Shown here: positions 16,004 to 25,141 of the stretch, in pieces
How positions within the stretch are numbered: the first letter of the stretch is position 1
How the letters are laid out: each line of letters opens with the position of its first letter
Position numbers and translations under genes: made by a program
Notes under the pieces: model-generated
What the model was told of the DNA's origin: nothing
The model's input: the letters and a program-made list of their open reading frames with translations, nothing else
Databases searched by the model: none
Source of the DNA: Aureivirga sp. CE67
GTDB taxonomy: Bacteria; Bacteroidota; Bacteroidia; Flavobacteriales; Flavobacteriaceae
Direction: 5' to 3'
Assembly: GCF_015767245.1 (NCBI RefSeq)
Contig: NZ_JADOTV010000006.1
Span: 133,368 to 197,367 of the forward strand
Length of the DNA stretch: 64,000 bases

Positions 16004-16858
16004 ATGAAAAAAGAAAAATTATTACTTCTGATGGGAATTTTTATGTTGTTTTTTGCATGTCAAGAACAGCGAAAAGAATTAAAAACAAATAATTTAATTG
16101 GAACTGATACATTAAGACTTTCAGAGGTTAGCGAGAAAATACTTTCAGAAAAGGAATTAATAAATAAAGAAGAAGATAATTTGCCGTTATTTTTAAAAAG
16201 AGCAACTGAAATTGCTAAAAATAAGGATAAAAATGAAAAGTTTTTTGAAGAATTTGAATATTATGGCGCTGATACAAGTTCTATAGTAAGGGTTAAAATT
16301 GAAAGAAATTTCTTTTTTTCTAAAGATGAACAACATTTAAAGATTATAAGAGAAAATGGAAATGAATACCAAATCAATTATTTTTCATCTAAAAGAGATA
16401 AATTTATTCCTTTAGTTTCTCACAAAGAATGGAGAATGAGTTATGTAAATGACACAGTTCAAGATATAAATGGAGATGGTTTAAAAGATTTTGTAGTGAA
16501 TTGGTATGGTAATAATGGGTGTTGTTTAAAAGCTTTTAGTGCTGTTTTTTTACTTAAGAGTAATATGGAATTTACAGAGGAATTTCAGTTTATTAATCCT
16601 ACATTTTCTCCAAAAGAACATCTTATAAGAGGAATTTGTTATGGGCACCCTGGGAATACAGAAATGTATAAATATGCTTGGAAAGGATATTCTATAGATA
16701 CTTTAGAATATATTTCTTATGAAAAAATTGAAGGAGGAGAGAAGACAGGAAAGGTTCTTATAGAGCAAAAAAACAAGAATATAAAGATACAAAACACTGT
16801 TCCAGTTGAATATCATAATATTTTAGGATATGATTGGTTTACAGGAGAAGGGTATTAG
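16004..16858 (+). CDS. Lipoprotein with a DxNGDG metal-binding-like motif
   Basis: A 284-residue SPII lipoprotein (MKKEKLLLLMGIFMLFFAC, lipidated cysteine at 19). Residues near 153-165 read VQDINGDGLKDFVVNWY, the DxDxDG-like loop of FG-GAP/VCBS repeats, followed by NNGCC. That suggests one beta-propeller-like blade or a calcium site. The C-terminus (GYDWFTGEGY) is aromatic-rich. I do not recognise a specific family or role; it is probably anchored in the inner or outer membrane and facing the periplasm or surface. Confidence 0.75.
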   Translation: MKKEKLLLLMGIFMLFFACQEQRKELKTNNLIGTDTLRLSEVSEKILSEKELINKEEDNLPLFLKRATEIAKNKDKNEKFFEEFEYYGADTSSIVRVKIERNFFFSKDEQHLKIIRENGNEYQINYFSSKRDKFIPLVSHKEWRMSYVNDTVQDINGDGLKDFVVNWYGNNGCCLKAFSAVFLLKSNMEFTEEFQFINPTFSPKEHLIRGICYGHPGNTEMYKYAWKGYSIDTLEYISYEKIEGGEKTGKVLIEQKNKNIKIQNTVPVEYHNILGYDWFTGEGY

Positions 16859-16885
16859 TAGTTAATCAAAATAAATAGAGTAACA

Positions 16886-16969
16886 ATGGTACTATCAAAA
16901 GAGAAGTTAAAAGATATCGTAGAGAATTTACAAATGGGAATGAAGTGTTTTCTTTATAAAAATTATTAA
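16886..16969 (+). pseudogene. Truncated duplicate of the UPF0158-like gene
   Basis: The frame MVLSKEKLKDIVENLQMGMK, then CFLYKNY and stop, matches the first ~25 residues of the protein at 15402 (MVLSKEKLKDIVGDLQIGMK, CFLHK). After that the similarity ends in a TAA. The lipoprotein gene at 16004 lies between parent and copy. It looks like a 5' fragment left by duplication or recombination. Confidence 0.75.
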
Positions 16970-17068
16970 ATTAAAACGAAATTTAATATATTGTTTGGAA
17001 TTATAAATATTTCAGTGTTTTTAACGAAAAAAAAATAGAAAACTGAAGTAAATAAGAGAATTTCATAC

Positions 17069-17617
17069 ATGAGTAAAAAAATAAAAAAACTTTTTCTAGT
17101 TGCATTTTTAGGTTTAGTATATCAATATTGGTTTCTAAAAATCAATTGTACTTATTCTTCAGGGTTTCAATTACCCCAAAGTCCTAATGTATATGAAGTG
17201 ATTTTTATATTTTTTAGTATCATTCAATTGATAGTTGTTTTTTTATCCTTTAGATTTTTAAGATCAGAAAAAGTATCAAAGTATTATTTGATTTCTTTTT
17301 TAGCTTTTTCAAGTGTTATTCTTGCAGGTAATTTTTTTGGAAAAATTTTAGAAGCTTCCACAATTTTAGATTCACAGATTTATAAATTAGAATTATTTGA
17401 CAACGGAACTTTTAATTTTTATGTAGAAGATTATGATGAATTAGTTCGTTTCGAAGGTTATTATATTATTGAAGATGGAGAGGTGAAACTGTTTGAAAAT
17501 GAAGAAGAAGAATTTTATATTTCTGAGGAAATTATTGATAAAATAAATTTAGAAAAAAAAATAAAATGTAATTTTTCTTATCCTTTTAAAGAGAATTGGA
17601 CATTAAAAATTAAATAA
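17069..17617 (+). CDS. Hypothetical membrane protein
   Basis: The 182-residue protein has about three hydrophobic segments: residues 8-22 (signal anchor), 46-66 (FIFFSIIQLIVVFLSFRFL) and 76-95. A soluble acidic C-terminal domain (about 105-182) is rich in Glu and aromatic residues, with the strand pattern of a small beta domain (GTFNFYVEDYDELVRFEGYY). I do not recognise the family. It belongs to the patch of small genes between the retron and 18367. Confidence 0.65.
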   Translation: MSKKIKKLFLVAFLGLVYQYWFLKINCTYSSGFQLPQSPNVYEVIFIFFSIIQLIVVFLSFRFLRSEKVSKYYLISFLAFSSVILAGNFFGKILEASTILDSQIYKLELFDNGTFNFYVEDYDELVRFEGYYIIEDGEVKLFENEEEEFYISEEIIDKINLEKKIKCNFSYPFKENWTLKIK

Positions 17618-17696
17618 CAAATTCATTTTAAAATTATTTAATATAAAATGAAAAAGTGAATTTAGACTATGAAAATAAAAACCAAAAATAAATTAT

Positions 17697-18368
17697 ATGA
17701 CAAGGCAAGAACATCTAAAATTCTGCGAAAGATGTATACATAGAAAATTAAATTTAAAAATTGGATTGGTATGTGATTTAACTGATAAACATGCTGATTT
17801 TGAAAAAGAGTGTGAAAACTTTGAATTAGATACAATAATAGCTGAATCTTTGGATTCAGAAGAAATATTAGATTTTAATAGAAGAGGTTCACGTATACCA
17901 ACAAAAGAATATCAGAAGCTCCTTCAAGAACAAAATTTTTCTTTTGGTTTTATAGCTTCATTTATTGTTGGTTTTTTCTGTGCAATTCTTTGGGCTTTAA
18001 TTTCTTTTAAAACGGGATTTACTATTGGGTTTATGGCTATAGGAGTAGGAGCTGCTGTAGGATTTGCGAATAGAATCTTTGGAAAAGGAATGGAACCTAA
18101 ATTTGGATTAATGGGAGCTATAATAGCTATTTTTAGTTGTACTTTAGGAAAATACTTTAGTGTTTTAGTAATTGCTTCAAGATATAGTGGCTATGAATTT
18201 ATTGATGGAATTTTTCTTTTTTCTCCTTTAGAAATTATTAATGTAATTATCGATGATTTTGGATTAGTCGATTTACTTTTTTATCTTCTAGCAGGAACAG
18301 AAGGATATAAATTATCATTCCGAAAGTTCACAGAAAAACAAATTTTTGAAATGACTCAAACGAAATAA
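17697..18368 (+). CDS. Cys-motif hypothetical membrane protein
   Basis: The 223-residue protein starts with a soluble segment holding four cysteines, FCERC (8, 11), LVCDLT (about 25) and ECENF (about 37). This is a small cysteine module I have seen at the N-terminus of several flavobacterial membrane proteins, possibly metal-binding. Then come about four TM helices between 82 and 205, including glycine-rich IVGFFCAILWALI and GFMAIGVGAAVGFANRIFG. The role is unknown. The ATG at 17697 is followed directly by TRQEHLKFC, the usual start of this module. The gene ends inside a long bidirectional terminator. Confidence 0.7.
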   Translation: MTRQEHLKFCERCIHRKLNLKIGLVCDLTDKHADFEKECENFELDTIIAESLDSEEILDFNRRGSRIPTKEYQKLLQEQNFSFGFIASFIVGFFCAILWALISFKTGFTIGFMAIGVGAAVGFANRIFGKGMEPKFGLMGAIIAIFSCTLGKYFSVLVIASRYSGYEFIDGIFLFSPLEIINVIIDDFGLVDLLFYLLAGTEGYKLSFRKFTEKQIFEMTQTK

Positions 18369-18432
18369 AACAATATATAAAACAAAAGCATATTGAAATT
18401 TCCCAATATGCTTTTGTTTTATATATTGTTTT
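18367..18432. terminator. Bidirectional terminator, perfect 29-bp inverted repeat
   Basis: Arms 18367-18395 and 18404-18432 are perfectly complementary over 29 bp with an 8-base loop. It lies between the converging genes 17697-18368 and 18436-19455. Its inner arms share AAAGCATATT / AATATGCTTT with the terminators at 1-27 and 638-670. Confidence 0.9.
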
Positions 18433-18435
18433 AAT

Positions 18436-19455
18436 TTAAATCGTTACCACAATTCTTCCATCAATCTGACCTTTCTCCATTTTTTCAAAAATCTCATTGA
18501 TATTGTCTAATTTATCCATATGATAATGCGATTTTACTTTCCCATCTGCAGCAAATTGTAAAGATTCTTCCAAGTCTAAACGTGTTCCAACAATTGATCC
18601 TCTAACTGTTTTTCTATTTAAAACGGTATCAAAAATTGGTAAAGGAAAATCTCCAGGAGGAAGACCAACTAAACTCATAGTACCTTTTCTAGAAAGCATT
18701 CCAAAACCTTGTGAAAATGAAGAAGTTCCAACAGCTGTTACAAGCACACCATCTGCACCGCCCATTTCTCCAAGAATAGCGATCGGATCTTGATTTTTAG
18801 CATTAATAGTTAACTGTGCACCTAAATCTTTTGCTAATCTAAGTTTATCATCATTAATATCAACAGCAATTACATTCATTCCCATTGCTTTTGCATATTG
18901 AACAGCCAAATGTCCTAAACCACCAATTCCTGAAATTACAACCGTTTGTCCTGGTCGAACTTCTGTTTCTTTTAAACCTTTATAAACAGTAACTCCTGCA
19001 CAAAGAATAGGAGCAGCAGGAGCGAACTCTAATCCATCAGGTAATTTACCTACATAATTTGGATCGGCCATTACATATTCAGCAAAACCTCCATTGACAC
19101 TATATCCAGTATTTTGTTGTTGTAAACAAAGTGTTTCCCAACCAGAATAACAATATTTACAATGTCCACAAGCAGTATGTAGCCAAGGAACACCAACACG
19201 GTCTCCTTCTTTTACACTTGTCACACCTTCACCAACTTCTGCCACATAACCAACTCCTTCATGTCCAGGGATAAACGGTGGGTTTGGTTTTACGGGCCAG
19301 TCTCCATTTGCAGCGTGTAAATCTGTATGACAGACTCCACTAGCTTCTACTTTTACAATGATTTTTCCGGGTTGCACTTCTGGTTTATCCACTTGACAAA
19401 TGTCTAATGGTTTTCCAAACTCACGAACTACCGCAGCTTTCATTTTTGCACACAT
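18436..19455 (-). CDS. adhP: Zinc-dependent alcohol dehydrogenase
   Basis: A medium-chain zinc alcohol dehydrogenase of 339 residues that interconverts primary alcohols and aldehydes with NAD. It has the catalytic zinc ligands in GVCHTD and GHE, the four structural zinc cysteines in CGHCKYC with the following ETLC, and the Rossmann motif GIGGLGHLAVQYAKAMG. It is closest to AdhP/AdhT-type ethanol dehydrogenases. Translation may start at the first Met or at Met5 (MKAAVVREFG, 19443), the usual family start; I cannot decide. It is a single gene sharing a terminator with the converging gene on the other strand. Confidence 0.93.
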   Translation of the reverse strand: MCAKMKAAVVREFGKPLDICQVDKPEVQPGKIIVKVEASGVCHTDLHAANGDWPVKPNPPFIPGHEGVGYVAEVGEGVTSVKEGDRVGVPWLHTACGHCKYCYSGWETLCLQQQNTGYSVNGGFAEYVMADPNYVGKLPDGLEFAPAAPILCAGVTVYKGLKETEVRPGQTVVISGIGGLGHLAVQYAKAMGMNVIAVDINDDKLRLAKDLGAQLTINAKNQDPIAILGEMGGADGVLVTAVGTSSFSQGFGMLSRKGTMSLVGLPPGDFPLPIFDTVLNRKTVRGSIVGTRLDLEESLQFAADGKVKSHYHMDKLDNINEIFEKMEKGQIDGRIVVTI

Positions 19456-19545
19456 ATTTATATAAATTTTACTATTTACTCTAAGTTACTAAATATTAAA
19501 ATTTTATGTGTGATTTTTAAGCTTTCTTAACGCTGTGTTTTTTAT

Positions 19546-19995
19546 TTATTGCGCATAATTTCTTTCTAGTGCTTCCACAATTATTTGATGATCTTCTTCA
19601 TCACTTAATCCAGAAACAGTAATGACTGCAACCATACCAGCATTTTTAACGAAAATAGGTATAGCACCACCTTTTGCTAAATAATCTTTTTCATCTAAAG
19701 CAAATGTTTCACTTAAAGTCATATTACCATTTTTCAAATCGTGTTTTACACTCAAAGAACTTTCTTCAAAATGTTTGGCAATATTTGATTTTCTTCGCAT
19801 CCAATTATGTTTATCAGCAGGAAGGTTATTATCTACATATGAAAATACAATATGATTTAATCGTTCAATTTGTATTGCAATATTTTTATTTTTTTCCTTT
19901 GCTAGTTTTAAAATATCAAGTCCAAGTTTTAAACCTATTCGATTATCAAATTGATTTAACTCTATTTTTTTTAGTATTTTTTGATTAGTTTCCAT
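19546..19995 (-). CDS. UPF0303 / GlcG-HbpS-like protein
   Basis: The 149-residue soluble protein fits the UPF0303 family, which belongs to the GlcG/HbpS fold often annotated as 'heme-degrading domain'. The middle NHIVFSYVDNNLPADKHNWM followed by RRKSNIAKHFEESS, and the end KGGAIPIFVKNAGMVAVITV followed by SGLSDEEDH, match the family pattern. The real biochemical role of the family is not settled. It is upstream of, and on the same strand as, the alcohol dehydrogenase gene, with 90 bp between; co-transcription is possible. Confidence 0.85.
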   Translation of the reverse strand: METNQKILKKIELNQFDNRIGLKLGLDILKLAKEKNKNIAIQIERLNHIVFSYVDNNLPADKHNWMRRKSNIAKHFEESSLSVKHDLKNGNMTLSETFALDEKDYLAKGGAIPIFVKNAGMVAVITVSGLSDEEDHQIIVEALERNYAQ

Positions 19996-20100
19996 TTTTT
20001 AAGTTTTTGTTTTTAGGAACAATATAATAATTTTTTAAGCTAAAAATAGGAAGATTAAATGAAAGAATAGAATACTTATAACTTTTAAAAATTTGACACA

Positions 20101-20133
20101 AAAAAACCGAAAGCACTACACTTTCGGTTTTTA
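20101..20133. terminator. Intrinsic terminator
   Basis: ACCGAAAG / CTTTCGGT stem with a CACTACA loop, flanked by an A run and a T run. It lies just past the 3' end of the M1 peptidase gene (minus strand). Confidence 0.8.
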
Positions 20134-20152
20134 TTTATGAATTAAAATTCAA

Positions 20153-22408
20153 TTATTTTTTACTGTTTTTAAACTCTTCAAATTTAGAAGGTTTTGCATT
20201 TGGCCAACTATTGTTAGACTCATCAATATCTGCTAATTCATTTTCTGGATCTACAGTGATTGATTTAATCTTTTTATCAAATCCAAATACTTTCATTACT
20301 TCTTTATCATTGAATCTCCAGATTTGAGCTGGGAATTGCTTACGCTCTTTTGTTCCATCTTCAAATTCGAACTCAACGATAATTGGCATTACTAATCCTC
20401 CAGGTTTAGAGAAAGTAACTTCGTAGATATATTTTGCAGAAGTTAACTCAGCTTTAGCTTCTTCATCTAAATGCTCGTTGATGTGTCCTGAAAGAACAGT
20501 ATAATCTTCTGGCTCAACACTTTTTAAGTTTTCGTCAAAAACTTCACTCTTTTCATTTACTAAGAATAAAGCAGGACCAAATTGCTCTGGTGTAATTCCA
20601 TATCTTTTAGCTAATTCTAAAGCTTCAGGAGTTGGTTTATCTGTTACATAGAATAAGTTTACATCTTTAATTGCAATATCATTCCAGTCAGTAGTATAGA
20701 ACCATCCTCTCCAGAACCAGTCTAAATCAAATGCTGAAGCATCTTCCATTGTTCTAAAGAAATCAGCTGGAGAAGGGTGCTTAAACATCCATCTTCTAGC
20801 ATAAGTTCTGAAAGCAAAATCAAACAATTCTTCTCCCATGATTGATTTACGTAACATCCATAAACCAGCAGCAGGCTTCGCATAAGCATTTGAACCAAAT
20901 TGGTAAATGTTATTTGATTGTGTCATGATCGGAGAAATTCTACTTTGATCTCCTCCCATATAACCAACAACACCTGAAGGTAGGCTTCTCACAGGGAAGT
21001 TTGGATCGTACTCGTATTCAGCTAACATTTCAACGAAAGAGTTGATTCCTTCATCCATCCAAGTCCAACGACGCTCATCAGAGTTTACAATCATTGGGAA
21101 GAAGTTATGTCCAACCTCGTGAACAATTACACCAATCATTCCATATTTTACTCTATCAGAATAAGTTCCATCAGGCTTTGGACGACCATAGTTGAAACAA
21201 ATCATTGGATATTCCATTCCTTGTCTTCTAGCGTGAACAGAGATAGCCTTGTGGTAAGGATAATCAAATGTCATTCTAGAATAAGTTTTTAAAGTTTGAG
21301 CAACAACTCTTGTAGAATGCTCTTCCCATAATGGATTTCCTTCTTTAGAGAATAAAGAATAAGCCATTACAGTTTTTCCGTTTACGTCAACAGCCATAGC
21401 ATCCCACATAAATTTACGAGAAGTAGCAAAAGCAAAATCTCTTACATTTTGTGCTTTGAAATGCCAAGTTTTAGTTTTTTTAGAACGTCCTTTTTCAGCC
21501 TCTAAAGCTTCTTCTGGAGTTACGATATACATTGGATTATCAAAAGTTTTTTGTGCTTTTTCAAATCTTTTGTATTGCTTTTTAGATAATAATTTTTTTG
21601 TGTTTTGTAAAACTCCAGTTGCATTCATCACGTGATCTGCAGGAACTGTAATGTTTACATCATAATCACCAAATTCTAAAGCGAATTCTCCACGTCCCCA
21701 AAACTGTAAATTTTGCCAACCTTCAATATCACTATAAACAGCTAATCTTGGGAAGAACTGAGCGATTACATAAATATTATTTCCGCTTTCGAATGGCTCG
21801 TATCCAGAACGACCACCTTCTGCGATGTAGTTATTTATATTGTACCACCATTTGATAGAAAATTCATAAGTTTCTCCTTGTAATAATGGTTTTGGAAGAT
21901 TAATACGCATCATTGTACGATTAATCATATAAGAAACGTCTTTTCCGTTTACATCCTTTACATGTTCGATATTAAATCCGCCATCAAACTTGTGTCCCAT
22001 GATTTTTTTAGTGAAATCTTCTGGACTATAAACCGTATTCACACCTTCTGATCTTTGGTCAGGAGATTGAGAATCTTTAGCTCTTACGTTTTGGTCTAAT
22101 TGTACCCAAAGGTATTCTAAAGGATCTTGTGAATTATTGTGATAAGTAATGTTTTCCTCACCATAAAGACGATTTTTATCTTCGTCTAATCTAAGGTTCA
22201 TTACATAATCTACTTTTTGTTGTGTATAGTGTGCTCCTGGAGCTCCAGAACCAGTTCTATACATATTTGGAGTAGGTAATACGTCGTCTAGTTGTTTGAA
22301 TTTACTCGTGTTGTAATGTCCCTTTTTTTCTTGATTTTCTGCCTCTTGCGCGAACATAGAAGAAGAAATCAAAAGAAGAGATAATAATGATTTTGTGAAT
22401 CTTCTCAT
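20153..22408 (-). CDS. Secreted M1 family zinc metallopeptidase
   Basis: A 751-residue gluzincin of the M1 aminopeptidase type. The zinc site is HEVGH at 430-434 and E453 in WMDEGINSF, exactly HExxH-18-E. An N-terminal signal peptide (MRRFTKSLLSLLLISSSMFA) indicates export to the periplasm or surface. The N-terminal beta-sandwich of M1 enzymes is seen in LRLDEDKNRLYGEENITYHN. The C-terminal ~150 residues are beta-rich and specific to the Bacteroidota version. The next gene upstream (DUF6702, 22477) is the usual companion in Flavobacteriia. A near-consensus -7 box (TATTTTCG) lies just upstream of the start. Confidence 0.93.
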   Translation of the reverse strand: MRRFTKSLLSLLLISSSMFAQEAENQEKKGHYNTSKFKQLDDVLPTPNMYRTGSGAPGAHYTQQKVDYVMNLRLDEDKNRLYGEENITYHNNSQDPLEYLWVQLDQNVRAKDSQSPDQRSEGVNTVYSPEDFTKKIMGHKFDGGFNIEHVKDVNGKDVSYMINRTMMRINLPKPLLQGETYEFSIKWWYNINNYIAEGGRSGYEPFESGNNIYVIAQFFPRLAVYSDIEGWQNLQFWGRGEFALEFGDYDVNITVPADHVMNATGVLQNTKKLLSKKQYKRFEKAQKTFDNPMYIVTPEEALEAEKGRSKKTKTWHFKAQNVRDFAFATSRKFMWDAMAVDVNGKTVMAYSLFSKEGNPLWEEHSTRVVAQTLKTYSRMTFDYPYHKAISVHARRQGMEYPMICFNYGRPKPDGTYSDRVKYGMIGVIVHEVGHNFFPMIVNSDERRWTWMDEGINSFVEMLAEYEYDPNFPVRSLPSGVVGYMGGDQSRISPIMTQSNNIYQFGSNAYAKPAAGLWMLRKSIMGEELFDFAFRTYARRWMFKHPSPADFFRTMEDASAFDLDWFWRGWFYTTDWNDIAIKDVNLFYVTDKPTPEALELAKRYGITPEQFGPALFLVNEKSEVFDENLKSVEPEDYTVLSGHINEHLDEEAKAELTSAKYIYEVTFSKPGGLVMPIIVEFEFEDGTKERKQFPAQIWRFNDKEVMKVFGFDKKIKSITVDPENELADIDESNNSWPNAKPSKFEEFKNSKK

Positions 22409-22476
22409 GAAAGTTAGTAATATATTTAGTTGAAGCTCCGAAAATAAATATTTTTTTCGTTGTTAAGATATTTTTA

Positions 22477-22980
22477 TTAAAAATTTAACAATCCTTTAGC
22501 TTCGTTTTTAGTTAAGTGAAATGTTTTGTCTATTCCGTTAATTTTCAGTTTGATAATATTTCTTTGTTCTGGATATGTTTCCATAATCGCAGTATTCTTG
22601 ATCTCAAAAGATTTTATTTCATCTTTAAAAGGAATCTCTAAAAAGAAAAATACCAAATCTGCGTCATATTTTTTACCAATAAAGATAAAATCTTGCTTTT
22701 TTCCATTTACAATAATCTCAATATTTTCTGTTAAATATTGCTTCATCAAATCTTCGGCGTTTTCCACTTCTTCAGGGGTAGCTAATTCCACTTCTTTTTT
22801 GTGGATATTTTCAAGTGAAAGTTCCAAATCATCAATAAAAGCTCTTGAGATTATTTCAAAACTTTTAGTCTTAGAATTATAATCAATCTCCGTCAATGCT
22901 ATATAATACTTATGAAAAGCAAAGGATGAAAGACTGAAAATAACCAAGATTAAAAGTCCAATATTTTTTATTTTATTCAT
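22477..22980 (-). CDS. DUF6702 family secreted protein
   Basis: A small exported protein of the DUF6702 family. The conserved opening after the signal peptide is HKYYIALTEIDYNSKTKSFE, then SRAFIDDLE. I take Met6 of the longer frame (22980) as the start because it gives a clean signal peptide (MNKIKNIGLLILVIFSLSSF) and because the -7 box at 23006-23013 puts the transcript start near 22999, too close to the first Met at 22995. The protein is 167 residues from this start. It is coupled in position to the M1 peptidase 68 bp downstream. The function of DUF6702 is unknown. Confidence 0.85.
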   Translation of the reverse strand: MNKIKNIGLLILVIFSLSSFAFHKYYIALTEIDYNSKTKSFEIISRAFIDDLELSLENIHKKEVELATPEEVENAEDLMKQYLTENIEIIVNGKKQDFIFIGKKYDADLVFFFLEIPFKDEIKSFEIKNTAIMETYPEQRNIIKLKINGIDKTFHLTKNEAKGLLNF

Positions 22981-23005
22981 GTTTATATACTTCATATGTC
23001 TTTTG

Positions 23006-23013
23006 CAAATGTA
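23006..23013 (-). promoter_or_regulatory. Promoter -7 box for the DUF6702 gene
   Basis: Minus strand reads TACATTTG, an exact TAnnTTTG match. It helps to choose the start at 22980. No good -33 seen at proper spacing. Confidence 0.5.
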
Positions 23014-23038
23014 ATGATTTAGACAAAAAATATACAGA

Positions 23039-24949
23039 TTACTTACAATTTAAACTTTCTGTATAATTCGTATCACAATATTGAATTTCTTCTTTCAAAT
23101 TCTCCAATTTAGACTCTAATAATGATTTATAATCAAGAAGTTTGATAGAAGACTCTAATTTAGAAATATCTTCATTCACGATTTCTTTAAACTCATCAAT
23201 CAAAATAATGATTCGATCCAGTTCACTTTTGATAAAAATATCTGTTTCTGTAGCTTTTTTATTTAAGTTAACAGATTTGATGAAACTAGTATAACAATCT
23301 TTTTTTCTAATAAATGAAAATAAATCACGACGTGATTTTTTCTTTATACTAATTAATTCTTCACGTTTTCCTCTAAGGTTTTTTCTTTTTATTTTATCCT
23401 CAAAAATTTCTAGCGTTGGACGAACTTTTTCTTCACAAACTTTACATTTCGAAATATTGATTTGTTCTGTCAAAATATGAAATTGCTCAATAGTTTCTTC
23501 CGTCACATTTCCATTTACCAAAGGAACCAACATCAGTCGATATTTATTTTTTTGAAGAGCTTCCTCAATTTTGTCAATAGAATTTACAATTTCATCATAA
23601 TCAGCCGTATTCTTTTTGATGTTTGGAAGTTTTAATAAATAAAGAATATTCAGATAATTTTCTAGTGTTTCATTGCTTTCATAAACCAATTCTTTATTTT
23701 TTGTAATTTGGTTTAAAGTCAAAGTAAATGTTTTTACATCTTTAAGCTCTGCATACTTTTCTAAATACTGATTTGCTAAAGAAATCAACTCTCTATAACG
23801 AGGTGAAAAATCATTTTGGTAAGAAGAATTGTTTTCATAAATCGCATTGTTTTCTTCTAAAATTTTCAATAAAGTTCTATAAGAAGACATTACTGTAAAT
23901 AAATTTAATTCTTTACTAGCAATCGTCGCTTTTTTATATTCTCTAGAAAATAAATTCACATTTTTCTTAAAATCTAAAAAGGCAACATAAAAATCTAAAA
24001 GCTTCTTTTGTTGTTCGCAAACTTTCTCGGTATTGATTTTTTTGTTACAATCTTCCATGATTCTAGTTTCGTAATTTTTCACAAAATCAGAATCAATTTT
24101 ATCTCCTAAAACTGCAGGCGGAACATATTTCGAACGATAATTAATTACAATAAAATAAGGAATTCCACGAATGTTTAATTCTTTACTAAGTTTTGCAATG
24201 TTCAACTCTTCAGACTTATTTCCATCATAAATTCTTTGTACATATTTATTTAATTTATTCTGAACTTCTTTTAATTTTCTAATATTTAAAGAATTAAAAG
24301 TGTAAACTTTGATTGAATGTGGTTTCTTTTCAAAATTAGTGTCATTATAAAGATTAATTGAAGAACGGAAAGTATATTGCTTTTTCGAAAAACTTTGTTT
24401 GAAAAATTTCCCCAATTCACCTAATAAATTCATGATTCCAAAACTAGGTTCTGGCGCACTTGAAATATTAATCAATTGATCCGAAATAGATCGAAGAAAT
24501 TTATTTCTATTACTATCTGTTACTATAAATCCATCAATATCCGCATTTACAACTCCATTTGTTTTTGCCAAAGGATAATCATCAAGCAAACGAATTTTCT
24601 CATTTCTTTCATAATGAAGTTTAGTAATATTATTTTTTCTATCAGAATCTATTTGATAACTATAAAGCGGATACACAAGATTACTTCCTTTTGAATCAAA
24701 ATAATTTGGTAAAGTAGCTGTAAGCGTTAAATGTTCCACTTTTTCTCCTTTATTTTTCTTTGTACGAACAAGGTTTATAAAAGACCCTTCATTATATAAA
24801 TAAAAATCGGTGGTAAGAAATTGCCATTCTTCAGAAAAATTAAAACCAAAATAAGCATCGTGTACTAGTTTCGTTGTAATTTTTCCTGCCTGCGCATTTA
24901 AAAAATTTATATTTAATAATAGTAATAAATAGAGTAAAATTTTTTTCAT
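23039..24949 (-). CDS. Large exported hypothetical protein
   Basis: The open frame begins at 25051, but residue 35 (24949) starts a clear signal peptide, MKKILLYLLLLLNINFLNAQ, so I place the start there; the product is 636 residues. The mature protein is lysine-rich, with long charged helices in its second half (about residues 330-600) likely to form coiled coils. Two CxxC-like pairs occur (ISKCKVCEEK near 505). The first third is beta-rich (AYFGFNFSEEWQFLTTDFYL). I do not recognise a family. The next genes on either side appear unrelated; the divergent gene starts at 25142. Confidence 0.7.
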   Translation of the reverse strand: MKKILLYLLLLLNINFLNAQAGKITTKLVHDAYFGFNFSEEWQFLTTDFYLYNEGSFINLVRTKKNKGEKVEHLTLTATLPNYFDSKGSNLVYPLYSYQIDSDRKNNITKLHYERNEKIRLLDDYPLAKTNGVVNADIDGFIVTDSNRNKFLRSISDQLINISSAPEPSFGIMNLLGELGKFFKQSFSKKQYTFRSSINLYNDTNFEKKPHSIKVYTFNSLNIRKLKEVQNKLNKYVQRIYDGNKSEELNIAKLSKELNIRGIPYFIVINYRSKYVPPAVLGDKIDSDFVKNYETRIMEDCNKKINTEKVCEQQKKLLDFYVAFLDFKKNVNLFSREYKKATIASKELNLFTVMSSYRTLLKILEENNAIYENNSSYQNDFSPRYRELISLANQYLEKYAELKDVKTFTLTLNQITKNKELVYESNETLENYLNILYLLKLPNIKKNTADYDEIVNSIDKIEEALQKNKYRLMLVPLVNGNVTEETIEQFHILTEQINISKCKVCEEKVRPTLEIFEDKIKRKNLRGKREELISIKKKSRRDLFSFIRKKDCYTSFIKSVNLNKKATETDIFIKSELDRIIILIDEFKEIVNEDISKLESSIKLLDYKSLLESKLENLKEEIQYCDTNYTESLNCK

Positions 24950-25096
24950 ATACTGTTGATTATTTTGAAAAGCGATGCGAATATCAGAACACTTTTGTAA
25001 AAAAGACAAATCTACCGTAAAACTTGAATATTGCAAATTTTCTTTATTCATTTGTAGAATCTATTAACATTAATTTTTTTCTTTTTTAGAAAAACT

Positions 25097-25124
25097 CGTT
25101 TAAACATCACATAAGTGTTAAACG
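25097..25124. promoter_or_regulatory. Inverted repeat between divergent genes
   Basis: CGTTTAA (25097-25103) and TTAAACG (25118-25124) form a short inverted repeat just ahead of the secreted hydrolase gene (ATG at 25142). It could be a 5' hairpin or an operator. Assignment is tentative. Confidence 0.3.
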
Positions 25125-25141
25125 AAAAAAACATCTATTTT

